From: SIG480 sp045546975
GTDB taxonomy: Bacteria > Bacillota > Clostridia > Oscillospirales > JAAYXM01
Direction of reading: 5' to 3'
NCBI GenBank assembly: GCA_045546975.1
Contig: JAZQDV010000008.1
Coordinates: 1-64,000 of the forward strand
Length of the DNA: 64,000 nt
A program made the translations under genes and the position numbers. The first letter of the stretch is position 1; every line of letters begins with the position of its first letter. This document shows, in pieces, positions 41,852 to 50,789 of this stretch. Below the pieces are notes generated by a model. That model had not been told where the DNA came from, ran no database searches, and saw only the letters and a program-made list of their open reading frames with translations.

Positions 41852-42715
41852 ATGAAAATTTCGTCCATGTTTGAAAGCGGAAAATGCGGTTTTTCGCTTG
41901 AAATTTTCCCACCGAAAAAAGAATATTCGATCGATACAATGTACGATATGCTCGACTCTCTCGGGGACTTACGCCCCGACTTCATAAGCGTTACATACGG
42001 CGCGGGCGGAAGCTCTGCAACGCGTGCAACGGCGTTTCTGGCAGGGGAGATTCGTTCGCGCTGCAATATCGAACCACTTATGCACCTCACCTGCGTTTCA
42101 CAGACGCGTGAGGAAATGGAGGAAACGCTCGGAAGTCTTGCCTCCTACGGAATCGAAAACATCCTCGCTCTTCGCGGTGATGTTCCGGAGGATGGCGAGA
42201 GAAAGTACGATTTTCTCCACGCATCAGACCTTGCGAAGTTTGTCTCTGAGCACGGTTTCAACGTGTCCGGTGCGTGCTATCCCGAGGGGCACGTTGAGTC
42301 TCCCGACCTTGTTACTGACACATTGAATCTTAAATACAAGATAGAAAACGGCGTTTCGCATCTCATTTCACAGCTCTTTTTTAACAACTCCGACTTCTAT
42401 CACTTTTTGGACCGCGTCCGCCTTGCAGGGATAGATGTTCCGATAGAGGCAGGCATTATGCCTGTTACAAAGAAGAATCAGATAGAACGCATGGTCACAA
42501 TGTGCGGTGCGTCAATTCCGCCCGAGCTCACAAAGATTATGCAAAAATATGAGCACGACGAGGCGTCTCTTTACGATGCAGGTATCGAATACGCTGCAGA
42601 GCAAATCTCGGACCTTATTGACCACGGTGTTGACGGTATTCACCTCTACACTATGAATAATCCAAATACTGCACATAAAATCTACGACAAGATAAAATCA
42701 AAACTCGGAAGATAA
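41852..42715 (+). CDS. metF: Methylenetetrahydrofolate reductase
   Basis: Reduces 5,10-methylene-THF to 5-methyl-THF with FAD, supplying methyl groups for methionine synthesis. About 287 aa, TIM-barrel. Conserved F-S-L-E-I-F-P-P, SVTYGAGGS, ALRGDVP (flavin site), HPEGH-like YPEGHVES and SQLFF. ATG 41852 is preferred over the GTG nine bases earlier. A homocysteine methyltransferase gene lies 14 kb downstream in the window. Confidence 0.95.
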   Translation: MKISSMFESGKCGFSLEIFPPKKEYSIDTMYDMLDSLGDLRPDFISVTYGAGGSSATRATAFLAGEIRSRCNIEPLMHLTCVSQTREEMEETLGSLASYGIENILALRGDVPEDGERKYDFLHASDLAKFVSEHGFNVSGACYPEGHVESPDLVTDTLNLKYKIENGVSHLISQLFFNNSDFYHFLDRVRLAGIDVPIEAGIMPVTKKNQIERMVTMCGASIPPELTKIMQKYEHDEASLYDAGIEYAAEQISDLIDHGVDGIHLYTMNNPNTAHKIYDKIKSKLGR

Positions 42716-42732
42716 AATTTTTGGGGGTAAAT

Positions 42733-43296
42733 ATGCTTATTATCGTTTCAGGAAGCGCAGGCGTCGGAAAGAATACCATTATAAACGAGCTTCTCTCAGA
42801 ATATAACAACCTTGACCTTATGACCACCGTCTCCACCCGCGCCATGCGACCGGGCGAGGAGCAGGGACGACCGTATTTCTTCGTAACGCGCGAGGAGTTT
42901 GACGCGATGGTGGAGCGTGGCGAGATGCTTGAAACCTGCCCGATTCACGGCAACATGTACGGCTCAAGCCGAAAAATTCTCGAGGAGAAAACGCGCGAGG
43001 GAAAGGTACTCATAAAGGACATCGACGTCGAGGGAACGCTGAACTTAAAAAAGATTCTCGACGACGTTGTTGCGATTTACTTAAAGCCAAAAAGCAAGGA
43101 ACAGCTTCGTGAGAGACTTATCGGGCGCGGCGAGAAGGATATTGACCTGCGTCTCCGCCGATATGAGTACGAGGAGGAAATGTCAAAGCATTATGACTAT
43201 GTTCTCGTAAACGACGATATGCAGGAAACGCTCTCTCGTCTGCGCGAGATTTTAGCTGAAGAAACTGCAAAACACGGCGTAAGCCTTACAAAGTAA
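42733..43296 (+). CDS. gmk: Guanylate kinase
   Basis: Phosphorylates GMP (and dGMP) to GDP. About 187 aa. P-loop GSAGVGKNT (Asn where Ser is usual), then the GMP-binding segment TVSTRAMRPGEEQGRPYFFV and the lid with KEQLRERLIGRG. Starts 17 nt after metF (ATG 42733 with GGGGG 5 nt upstream), so the two form an operon. A strong terminator follows. Confidence 0.95.
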   Translation: MLIIVSGSAGVGKNTIINELLSEYNNLDLMTTVSTRAMRPGEEQGRPYFFVTREEFDAMVERGEMLETCPIHGNMYGSSRKILEEKTREGKVLIKDIDVEGTLNLKKILDDVVAIYLKPKSKEQLRERLIGRGEKDIDLRLRRYEYEEEMSKHYDYVLVNDDMQETLSRLREILAEETAKHGVSLTK

Positions 43297-43330
43297 AAAA
43301 GAGCAAGGGTAAAAACCCTTGCTCTTTTTT
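43295..43330. terminator. Bidirectional terminator gmk/tyrS
   Basis: AAAAAAGAGCAAGGGT / ACCCTTGCTCTTTTTT, perfect stem with a 4-nt loop. Confidence 0.9.
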
Positions 43331-43334
43331 GTTC

Positions 43335-44555
43335 TTACTTTATAATTGCACGGTGGAAGACCTTCTTGCCCTTCTTTATCTTTACACCCTCGGAAAGTGC
43401 CGCCTTTGTGATGATAAAGGAAGCATCTGTTACCTTTTCACCGTCGACTGAGATTCCGCCCTGTTGGACAAGACGTCTCGCCTCGCCCTTTGACGGTGCA
43501 AGTGAGCAAACAGTGAGAAGGTCGAGTATTCCAAGACCGTCGCCAACCTCATCCTCTGAGAGCTCTGTTGTCGGCATATTGGAGTCGTCTCCTCCGCCCG
43601 AGAACAGGCTTCTTGCAGCTTCCTGAGCCTTTTTCGCTTCTTCTTCACCGTGAACAAGAGCGCAAAGCTCATAGGCCAAAAGCTCCTTCTTTTCGTTGAT
43701 GCGGGAATCGTCCCACTTTTCAATTTCGTCGATTTCTTCAATTGGGATAAAGGTGAGCATACGTATGCACTTCATAACGTCCGCATCGTCGACATTTCTC
43801 CAGTACTGATAGAACTCAAACGGGCTTGTCTTATTCGGGTCAAGCCATACTGCACCTCGAGCAGTCTTGCCCATCTTCTTGCCCTCGGAATTGAGAAGAA
43901 GCGTAATCGTCATTGCGTGGGCATCCTCGCCGAGCTTTCTGCGAATGAGCTCTGTGCCGCCGAGCATATTGCTCCTCTGGTCATTGCCGCCAAACTGCAT
44001 ATTGCAGCCGAGCTTCTGGTACATATAATAGAAGTCGTAAGACTGCATTATCATATAGTTAAATTCGAGGAAGGAAAGTGCCTTCCCCATACGCTGCTTA
44101 TAGCATTCTGCACGGAGCATATTGTTTACCGAGAAGCATGCACCGACCTCGCGGAGAAGGTCAACGTAGTTGAGGTCTAGGAGCCAGTCGGCGTTGTTTA
44201 CCATAGTCGCCTTGCCTTCGCCGAACTCAATAAAGCGTTCCATCTGCTTTTTGAAGCAGTCGCAGTTGTGCTGGATTGTTTCTCTCGTCATCATCGAACG
44301 CATATCGGTACGTCCTGAAGGGTCACCGATCATAGCAGTACCGCCACCGATGAGTGCAATCGGGCGGTTGCCTGCCATCTGCAAACGCCTCATAAGACAA
44401 AGTGCCATAAAGTGACCGACATGGAGAGAATCTGCCGTGGGGTCAAAGCCAATATAGAAGGTAGCGCGTCCGTTATTTACAAGGTCACGGATTTCCTCTT
44501 CGTTTGTAACCTGTGCGATAAGTCCACGAGCTACGAGTTCTTCATAAATTTTCAT
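43335..44555 (-). CDS. tyrS: Tyrosyl-tRNA synthetase
   Basis: Charges tRNA-Tyr. 406 aa. Class I: LHVGHF (HIGH motif, about residue 44), GGNDQRSN, KMGKT in place of KMSKS, and a C-terminal S4 RNA-binding domain (about 345-405). Its own promoter gives a leader of only about 50 nt, too short for a T-box, and no T-box consensus is seen. Confidence 0.96.
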   Translation of the reverse strand: MKIYEELVARGLIAQVTNEEEIRDLVNNGRATFYIGFDPTADSLHVGHFMALCLMRRLQMAGNRPIALIGGGTAMIGDPSGRTDMRSMMTRETIQHNCDCFKKQMERFIEFGEGKATMVNNADWLLDLNYVDLLREVGACFSVNNMLRAECYKQRMGKALSFLEFNYMIMQSYDFYYMYQKLGCNMQFGGNDQRSNMLGGTELIRRKLGEDAHAMTITLLLNSEGKKMGKTARGAVWLDPNKTSPFEFYQYWRNVDDADVMKCIRMLTFIPIEEIDEIEKWDDSRINEKKELLAYELCALVHGEEEAKKAQEAARSLFSGGGDDSNMPTTELSEDEVGDGLGILDLLTVCSLAPSKGEARRLVQQGGISVDGEKVTDASFIITKAALSEGVKIKKGKKVFHRAIIK

Positions 44556-44613
44556 TATAAAACCTTCTTCCGTTGGTGTATGTACACATTTTTCTTTATT
44601 TCAGTCTCAAATG

Positions 44614-44642
44614 ATTATAGCACAGAGTATATGAAAAAGCAA
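44614..44642 (-). promoter_or_regulatory. Sigma-A promoter of tyrS
   Basis: Minus strand: TTGCTT (44637-44642), 17-bp spacer, TATAAT (44614-44619). The -35 touches the preceding terminator hairpin. Confidence 0.8.
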
Positions 44643-44682
44643 GAAGAAGAGCAGCTCGATAAACTCAAGCGGCTCTTCTTCT
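44642..44682 (-). terminator. Terminator of the lepA-tadA operon
   Basis: Eleven-bp stem AGAAGAAGAGC (44642-44652) / GCTCTTCTTCT (44672-44682), then TGCTTTTTC in the minus direction. The 150 bp between it and tadA hold a small imperfect hairpin (about 44711-44732) and nothing else I can name. Confidence 0.75.
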
Positions 44683-44833
44683 GCATAGGAGTGTGGGGAG
44701 GAGTAACAGAGAACAGATTTCAAAAATCCGTTCTTTGTAGAAAGTCAAATTTATGTAAAAGCCTTTCGGCTAGTACATTGTGTATTATAAAGCGAAGTTG
44801 TTACAAAAAAAACAGAAGTGTGTTAAGAAAATG

Positions 44834-45331
44834 TTAAATCTCGACATTTTCCGAATTTTTTCTCGCTTTGTTACGCTCACGAAGACCCTTGAAGAATCGG
44901 GAGAGTATATCTCCGCACTCTTCCTTTAATACTCCGCGCGTGATTTCAGGCTTATGGTTGTACGAAAGCTCAAAGAGGTTTGTGAGCGATCCGCAGCTTC
45001 CCGCCTTCATATCGTCCGCACCGAATATAACACGCCGGATTCGTGAGTTTATACACGCGCCTGCACACATCGGGCAAGGCTCAAGCGTGACATAGAGATC
45101 CGCATCGCAGAGTCGCCACCCCTTCACGTGATGACGCGCCTCATCAATCGCCATGAGCTCGGCGTGTGCAAGTGGGTTTCCGTCAACCTCGCGCCTGTTA
45201 TACCCCCGTCCTATTATTTCGCCGTCGAGAACAACTACACAGCCAATAGGCGCTTCATCTATTTCCGCTGCCTTTTCTGCAAGTGCGAGTGCCTCGCGCA
45301 TATAAAACTCGTCGTTTCTTGTCTCTTCCAT
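44834..45331 (-). CDS. tadA: tRNA-specific adenosine deaminase
   Basis: Deaminates A34 to inosine in tRNA-Arg(ACG). About 165 aa. Zinc/catalytic motifs HAEL (His, Glu) and P-C-P-M-C-A-G, with the CDA-fold DADLYVTLEP. ATG 45331 with AGAGGAA; the longer frame start lies inside the upstream gene. Last gene of the lepA-hemW-ACT-UPF0210-tadA run (overlap with the upstream stop). Confidence 0.93.
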   Translation of the reverse strand: MEETRNDEFYMREALALAEKAAEIDEAPIGCVVVLDGEIIGRGYNRREVDGNPLAHAELMAIDEARHHVKGWRLCDADLYVTLEPCPMCAGACINSRIRRVIFGADDMKAGSCGSLTNLFELSYNHKPEITRGVLKEECGDILSRFFKGLRERNKARKNSENVEI

Positions 45332-45332
45332 A

Positions 45333-46691
45333 TCAGTTCCTCTGACTGTGAATCGGTGCGGGTATTCTTCCGCCGCGTGAGATGAACTTAAGCGGAGAGC
45401 AGGTTGAAATCGGCATAACAGGTGCCTCACCGAGAAGTCCTCCGTAGTTTACAAAATCGCCAACGCCCTTACCGTAAGCAGGGATTACACGTACAGCAGT
45501 TGTCTTGTTGTTTACAACACCGATTGAAATTTCGTCCGCAATTATTGCGGAAATGACCTCAGGCGGTGTGTCGCCCGGAATTGCTATCATATCAAGACCC
45601 ACCGAACAAACTGCCGTCATTGCTTCAAGCTTATCAAAGCTGAGCAAACCTTTCTTTGCCGCCTCTATCATACCTGCGTCCTCAGACACGGGAATGAACG
45701 CACCCGAAAGGCCTCCGACATGCGGAGATGCCATAACGCCGCCCTTTTTGACAGCGTCGTTTAAGAGTGCAAGGGCCGCAGTTGTGCCGTGACTTCCTAC
45801 AGATGAAAGTCCCATTTCCTCGAGAATATGCGCTACCGAGTCACCTATTGCCGGAGTCGGCGCAAGGGACAGGTCGACTATACCAAACGGGATGTCGAGT
45901 CTCTCTGATGCCGTCTTTGCAACAAGCTGACCTGCACGCGTTATCTTGAACGCCGTTCTCTTCACGACCTCTGCAAGGTCTGTAAGGTTTATATCGCCTG
46001 CGCGCTTTATCGCCTTATGCACAACACCCGGACCCGATACGCCAACGTTGATTACCGCCTCGCCCTCGCCAACGCCGTGGAAGGCGCCTGCCATAAAGGG
46101 ATTGTCCTCAGTTGCGTTTGCAAATGCGACAAACTTTGCACAGCCGATGCTTTCGCGCTCACGAGTAAGGTATGCTGTCTTGCATACGAGCTCACCGAGA
46201 GTTTTGACTGCATCCATATTTATACCTGCGCGCGTTGTTGCAACGTTTACAAACGAGCATACGCGCTCAGTTTCTGAAAGTGCCTCGGGAAGCGACGCGA
46301 TAAGGTTTTCATCACCGCGCGTCATACCCTTATGCACGAGCGCGCCGTAGCCTCCGATGAAGTTTATGCCGAGAGTTTCTGCCGCACGGTCAAGAGCACG
46401 GGCAAGAGGAGTGACATCCGTACCGTCAACTGCATCGGCAAGAAGTGATACGGGAGTGACTGAAACACGCTTGTTGACTATCGGGATACCGAGCTCACGC
46501 GAGATATCCTCTGCAGTCGAAACAAGCTTTTCCGCCGTTTTCGTAACCTTGTCATACACCCGCTCGCTCACTGCATTTACATCACTTCCCGCGCAGTCGC
46601 GAAGTGAGATACCCATAGTGACCGTGCGTATATCAAGGTGCTCCTCTTCAATCATTTTTATCGTTTCAAGTATGTCAAAGGAATTTATCAT
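45333..46691 (-). CDS. UPF0210/PFL family conserved protein
   Basis: 452 aa, Gly/Ala-rich, cytoplasmic. N-terminal SFDILETIKMIEEEHLDIRTVTMGISLRDC is the typical start of this family, and AFFPAPIG-like GGRIPAPIHS ends it. Family members form a fold related to glycyl-radical enzymes (pyruvate formate-lyase-like), but no enzymatic activity is established. The partner ACT-domain gene lies immediately upstream, as it does in many genomes. Confidence 0.88.
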   Translation of the reverse strand: MINSFDILETIKMIEEEHLDIRTVTMGISLRDCAGSDVNAVSERVYDKVTKTAEKLVSTAEDISRELGIPIVNKRVSVTPVSLLADAVDGTDVTPLARALDRAAETLGINFIGGYGALVHKGMTRGDENLIASLPEALSETERVCSFVNVATTRAGINMDAVKTLGELVCKTAYLTRERESIGCAKFVAFANATEDNPFMAGAFHGVGEGEAVINVGVSGPGVVHKAIKRAGDINLTDLAEVVKRTAFKITRAGQLVAKTASERLDIPFGIVDLSLAPTPAIGDSVAHILEEMGLSSVGSHGTTAALALLNDAVKKGGVMASPHVGGLSGAFIPVSEDAGMIEAAKKGLLSFDKLEAMTAVCSVGLDMIAIPGDTPPEVISAIIADEISIGVVNNKTTAVRVIPAYGKGVGDFVNYGGLLGEAPVMPISTCSPLKFISRGGRIPAPIHSQRN

Positions 46692-46703
46692 CTGAAAACT
46701 CTC

Positions 46704-46973
46704 CTATATTCTGTGCATTGTGTTGAAAATATCCTCATGCATTGCAAGAATTTTAAGACCCATACTGTCGCCGAGAGCTGAAAGCTCTTCCGAAAGTGTC
46801 GCAAACGGCACGTTTCCGCAGGAAATATCGACGAGCATAACCATCACAAACATATCCGACAAAACGCTCTGATTGATATCGAGAATATTCATTTCCCTTT
46901 CCTTCAAGACGTTTGATACTGCCGCAATGATACCCGTTGTATCCTTACCTATAACCGTAACTACTGCTCGCAT
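46704..46973 (-). CDS. ACT-domain protein (UPF0237 family)
   Basis: 89 aa consisting of one ACT domain: M-R-A-V-V-T-V-I-G-K-D-T-T-G-I-I at the start, then NVLKEREMNILDINQ. ACT domains bind small ligands such as amino acids. The gene usually neighbours the UPF0210 protein, as here (12-nt gap), suggesting it regulates that partner. ATG 46973 with GGAAG. Confidence 0.9.
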   Translation of the reverse strand: MRAVVTVIGKDTTGIIAAVSNVLKEREMNILDINQSVLSDMFVMVMLVDISCGNVPFATLSEELSALGDSMGLKILAMHEDIFNTMHRI

Positions 46974-46977
46974 ATTT

Positions 46978-48159
46978 TTACTTCCTTTCTGTAACACCGA
47001 ATTTCCTGACGATGCGCTCAGATTCTTCAAGTGCATCAAGTACTTCACCTATAATGTGGTTTGATATTAAGAAACCCTCGGGACCAAGCGACCATGAGCT
47101 CCCGTTAAAGCGGGCGTGTCCACTCTTGTAGTAGCGAAGAAGCACTTCCTCTATTTTTTCAAAATGCGTGAGATATTTTTTCTCCACGACCTCGCTCCTG
47201 ATACCGTCCGTTGTTCGAAGTCCCAGCATAAGATACTCTCCGACACGCTCGGCAGAGTTTATGGTTTCTACCTTTTCGGTAATTTCGTCGCCTCGGGAGA
47301 GAGCCTCAATATACCGCGCGGTATCGGAGATATATGAAAATCGCTTTCTGCCGACAAGTGAGTGTGCCGACGGGCCAAAGCCCCAATAGTCGCCGAGTGT
47401 CCAGTATTTCATATTGTGACGGGAGAACATACCTTCTTTTGCGAAGTTTGAAATCTCGTACTGCATATATCCTGCCTCAGAGAGCTTTTCGACTGCCGCA
47501 AGATACATATCCGCCTGCTCATCGTCTGACGGGAGAAAAAGAGTTTCAGGACGTTCTGCAAGAGGTGTTCCTTCCTCAAGCTTTAAGCTGTAGCACGATA
47601 TGTGCTCCACATTAAGGTCGATTGCCGCATCGAGCGATTCGATAAAATCCGAAAGACTCTGTGACGGAAGCCCGTACATAAGGTCAAGGGAAATATTATC
47701 AAACTTTGCGCTGCGTGAGTTTTCTACCGCCGCTTTCACATCCTCAAATGTGTGCGTTCTTCCCAGAACCCGAAGCTCGTGCAAATGGGCTGACTGCATA
47801 CCGAATGAAATCCTGTTAAAGCCGCCTCGTCTGAGCTTTTTGAGAAGCGGAAGAGTTACGCTGTTCGGGTTCGCTTCAGTTGTTATTTCGCAATCGTCGG
47901 ACACCTTGAAACTCTTATATACCGTTCTTAAAATCTTTACAAGATTTTTCTCGCCAATGCAGGTAGGGGTGCCACCGCCAAAATAAATACTGTCTACGAT
48001 ATAGTCAGAGCTTCTCATCCGCGCTTCCGAAATATGACGTATGAGCGCCTTTGTATATGCTTTATAGTCTCCGCCATTACCGCATCTTGAATAAAAGTCG
48101 CAATAAGCGCACTTTGAAAGACAAAACGGTATGTGGATATAAATGCCGAGAGGAGTCAT
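46978..48159 (-). CDS. hemW: Radical-SAM heme chaperone HemW-like protein
   Basis: 393 aa radical-SAM protein with CxxxCxxC at C13-C17-C20 (P-F-C-L-S-K-C-A-Y-C), GGGTPT and the HemN/HemW-type barrel. It is HemW rather than HemN because the second catalytic region and extra Cys of HemN are absent. HemW delivers heme; in strict anaerobes its role is less clear. It starts 12 nt after lepA, a conserved pairing. Confidence 0.93.
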   Translation of the reverse strand: MTPLGIYIHIPFCLSKCAYCDFYSRCGNGGDYKAYTKALIRHISEARMRSSDYIVDSIYFGGGTPTCIGEKNLVKILRTVYKSFKVSDDCEITTEANPNSVTLPLLKKLRRGGFNRISFGMQSAHLHELRVLGRTHTFEDVKAAVENSRSAKFDNISLDLMYGLPSQSLSDFIESLDAAIDLNVEHISCYSLKLEEGTPLAERPETLFLPSDDEQADMYLAAVEKLSEAGYMQYEISNFAKEGMFSRHNMKYWTLGDYWGFGPSAHSLVGRKRFSYISDTARYIEALSRGDEITEKVETINSAERVGEYLMLGLRTTDGIRSEVVEKKYLTHFEKIEEVLLRYYKSGHARFNGSSWSLGPEGFLISNHIIGEVLDALEESERIVRKFGVTERK

Positions 48160-48171
48160 ATCTTTCCCTGC

Positions 48172-49977
48172 CTACTCATCAAGTTTCAGAACTGCCATGA
48201 ATGCATCCTGCGGAACCTCTACTGAGCCGAGGTTGCGCATACGCTTCTTGCCTTCCTTCTGTTTCTCTAAAAGCTTTTTCTTTCGCGTGATGTCGCCGCC
48301 ATAACACTTTGCAAGAACGTCCTTGCGGAGTGCCTTTACGGTTTCACGCGCGATAATCTTGCTGCCGATAGTCGCCTGAATCGGGATTTCAAAGAGCTGG
48401 CGCGGAATGTGCTCCTTGAGCTTCTCTGCAAGGCGACGTGCACGCGCATAAGCTTTTTCGGAGTGAACGATAAAGGAAAGCGCATCGACAGGGTCGCCGT
48501 TTAAGAGAATGTCAAGCTTTACAAGGTCACTCTTCCGATATCCCGAAAGCTCATAGTCAAGAGATGCGTATCCTCGCGTTTTTGACTTGAGCGCATCGAA
48601 GAAGTCGTATATTATTTCGTTGAGCGGAAGGTCATAATGAAGCTCGACGCGTGTCTGGTCCAGATACTTTGTGTCCTTATACTCTCCGCGTCTTTCCTGA
48701 CAGAGCTCCATAATATTTCCTATATATTCGGTCGGGGAGATGATATTTGCCGCGACAAACGGCTCCTCTGCCCACTCAATTTCCGACGGGTTGGGGTAGT
48801 TTAGTGGGTTTGTAATCATAAGCTCTTCGCCGTCCGTCTTTTTGACCTTATAAATAACGCTCGGTGCTGTTGTGATGAGGTCGAGATTGTACTCGCGCTC
48901 AAGTCTTTCCTGAATAACCTCCATGTGAAGAAGACCCAAAAATCCGCAACGGAAGCCAAAGCCGAGTGCCGCGGAGGACTCAGGCTCGTAGGTGAGTGAC
49001 GCGTCATTGAGCTTTAATTTATCAAGCGCATCGCGAAGGTCAGGGTACTTTGCACCGTCTGCCGGGTACACACCCGAGAATACCATGGGACGTACCGTGC
49101 GGTAACCGGGGAGCGGCTCGGTCGCGGGAGTTTCAAAACTTGTAACGGTATCACCGACCTGTGTATCCGTAACGTTTTTGATACTTGCCGTGAAAAATCC
49201 CACTTCACCTGCGGAGAGTGAGCTCGTCTTTCTCTCGCCTCTCGGCAGCATATAGCCCGTTTCGACTATCTCAAACTCAGCGCCCGATGCCATCATCTTT
49301 ATCTTCATACCGGGGCGCAGCTCGCCCTCCATAACGCGGATGTAAACAACTACTCCGCGATAGGAATCGTAGCGGCTGTCAAAGATTATCGCGCGAAGCG
49401 GATCCGTACTCTCGCCCTTGGGGGACGGAATATTCTTTACTGCATATTCAAGGACATCCTTGATATTAAGACCCATCTTCGCACTTATTGCAGGGGCGTC
49501 CTCGGCAGGAATGCCGATGATGTCCTCAATCTCTCCCTTCACGCGCTCGGGGTCTGCGCTGGGAAGGTCAATCTTGTTTATAACGGGAAGCACCTCGAGG
49601 TCGTGCTCTATTGCGAGGTATGTGTTTGCAAGAGTCTGAGCCTCGATTCCCTGGGAAGCGTCAACGACAAGGAGCGCGCCCTCACACGCCGCAAGCGAGC
49701 GCGAAACCTCATAGTTAAAGTCGACATGTCCCGGAGTGTCGATAAGATTGAGTACATACTCCTTGCCGTCGTCTGCAACATAGTCAAGCCTTACGGCGCG
49801 CGCCTTGATGGTGATACCGCGTTCGCGCTCAAGCTCCATATCGTCAAGGAGCTGATTCTCCATCTCACGCGCAGTAACCGCGTTACAGGTTTCAAGGAGT
49901 CTGTCGGCAAGTGTACTCTTGCCGTGGTCTATATGTGCTATTATGCAAAAATTTCTGATATTGTCTTTACTTGCCAC
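48172..49977 (-). CDS. lepA: Elongation factor 4 (LepA)
   Basis: Translational GTPase that back-translocates or rescues stalled ribosomes. 601 aa. AHIDHGKST (G1), RGITI, DTPGH (G3), NKIDLP (G4), then the LepA-specific C-terminal domain (KKKLLEKQKEGKKRMR). GTG start at 49977 with GGAG 9 nt upstream. First gene of the operon. Confidence 0.97.
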   Translation of the reverse strand: MASKDNIRNFCIIAHIDHGKSTLADRLLETCNAVTAREMENQLLDDMELERERGITIKARAVRLDYVADDGKEYVLNLIDTPGHVDFNYEVSRSLAACEGALLVVDASQGIEAQTLANTYLAIEHDLEVLPVINKIDLPSADPERVKGEIEDIIGIPAEDAPAISAKMGLNIKDVLEYAVKNIPSPKGESTDPLRAIIFDSRYDSYRGVVVYIRVMEGELRPGMKIKMMASGAEFEIVETGYMLPRGERKTSSLSAGEVGFFTASIKNVTDTQVGDTVTSFETPATEPLPGYRTVRPMVFSGVYPADGAKYPDLRDALDKLKLNDASLTYEPESSAALGFGFRCGFLGLLHMEVIQERLEREYNLDLITTAPSVIYKVKKTDGEELMITNPLNYPNPSEIEWAEEPFVAANIISPTEYIGNIMELCQERRGEYKDTKYLDQTRVELHYDLPLNEIIYDFFDALKSKTRGYASLDYELSGYRKSDLVKLDILLNGDPVDALSFIVHSEKAYARARRLAEKLKEHIPRQLFEIPIQATIGSKIIARETVKALRKDVLAKCYGGDITRKKKLLEKQKEGKKRMRNLGSVEVPQDAFMAVLKLDE

Positions 49978-50009
49978 AGCATAATTCTCCTACTATAAAA
50001 TATACAGTA

Positions 50010-50039
50010 ATTATAACACAACAACGGGTGCCTTTACAA
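50010..50039 (-). promoter_or_regulatory. Sigma-A promoter of the lepA operon
   Basis: Minus strand: TTGTAA (50034-50039), 18-bp spacer, TATAAT (50010-50015). Confidence 0.75.
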
Positions 50040-50057
50040 TGCATTTTCAAGAATTAT

Positions 50058-50086
50058 TTGCTTTCTCCGATAGTTTTTGATAGAAT
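50058..50086 (+). promoter_or_regulatory. Sigma-A promoter of yfbR
   Basis: -35 TTGCTT (50058-50063), 17-bp spacer, -10 TAGAAT (50081-50086), with AGGTGA following. The start near 50093 excludes the upstream frame start at 50077. Confidence 0.78.
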
Positions 50087-50106
50087 ATTTTCACGAGGTG
50101 ATAAAG

Positions 50107-50676
50107 ATGAACAAATTCTTTGCTTTTATATACAGAATGAAGTACATTTCGCGTTGGTCACTTATGAGAAATACAAGAAGCGAAAACGTTGCAGAGCATT
50201 CCTTCCACGTTGCTGTTCTTGCAAACGCTCTTGCCGTAATCTCGCGCGATGTTTTTCACAACGATGTTGACCCTGCTTTTGTTTCGGCAGCAGCTCTCTA
50301 CCACGATATGCCTGAAATTTTAACGGGCGACCTTCCAACTCCGATAAAGTATTACGGTGTTGAAATGAAGGAGGCGTATAAGAAAATCGAAAAAGAGGCA
50401 GAAGAAAAGCTTCTTTCAACTCTCACTGACGAGATAAAGGGCGGTATTACCGAATACGCCTCTCCCAAGGACGAGTATGTAAAACGTCTTATAAAAGCAG
50501 CTGACAAACTTGATGCCTACATAAAATGCTGTGAGGAACTCGGTGCCGGAAACCGCGATTTCAAGGACGCCAAAACCCAGACAAAACGCGCGCTCCGCGA
50601 TATGAATCTTCCTGAGGCAGACTACTTCCTTAAGCACTATATGCCCGCCTTTGATATGACGGTTGACGAGCTGTAA
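50107..50676 (+). CDS. yfbR: 5'-deoxynucleotidase YfbR-like HD protein
   Basis: 189 aa HD-domain phosphohydrolase that acts on deoxyribonucleoside 5'-monophosphates. HD residues: AEHSFHVA (His), YHDMPE (His/Asp), and the C-terminal KAADKLDAY. R-W near the N-terminus (SRWSLMR) and the length fit YfbR. Probably helps balance dNTP pools, alongside the neighbouring dgt-like gene. Confidence 0.9.
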   Translation: MNKFFAFIYRMKYISRWSLMRNTRSENVAEHSFHVAVLANALAVISRDVFHNDVDPAFVSAAALYHDMPEILTGDLPTPIKYYGVEMKEAYKKIEKEAEEKLLSTLTDEIKGGITEYASPKDEYVKRLIKAADKLDAYIKCCEELGAGNRDFKDAKTQTKRALRDMNLPEADYFLKHYMPAFDMTVDEL

Positions 50677-50718
50677 AAAGTTGTCAAAAAGTTGTCAAAA
50701 CTAAAAATAAATTTGTGG

Positions 50719-50724
50719 TATAAT
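50719..50724 (+). promoter_or_regulatory. Extended -10 promoter of the amidase gene
   Basis: TGG-TATAAT (50716-50724), an extended -10. The nearest TTGTCA (50692-50697) is 21 bp away, too far for a classical -35, so this is a weaker call. Confidence 0.5.
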
Positions 50725-50736
50725 ATAGAAAATATC

Positions 50737-50768
50737 GCAGTCCGTGTCTTTTGATACGGACTGCTTTT
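50737..50768 (+). terminator. Terminator-like hairpin in the amidase leader
   Basis: Twelve-bp stem GCAGTCCGTGTC (50737-50748) / GATACGGACTGC (50753-50764), 4-nt loop, T4CTATT. It sits between the extended -10 and the Shine-Dalgarno (AAAGGAGG). It could end the yfbR transcript or attenuate the amidase. Confidence 0.65.
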
Positions 50769-50789
50769 CTATTCAAAGGAGGAAATTTT

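Noticed and set aside
44556..44833. T-box riboswitch upstream of tyrS
   Set aside because: The promoter is only about 60 nt from the start codon, and the T-box consensus and antiterminator are absent; the large hairpin upstream ends the preceding operon.
50692..50724. TTGTCA/TATAAT promoter for the amidase
   Set aside because: The 21-bp spacer is too long for a standard sigma-A promoter; only the extended -10 was kept.
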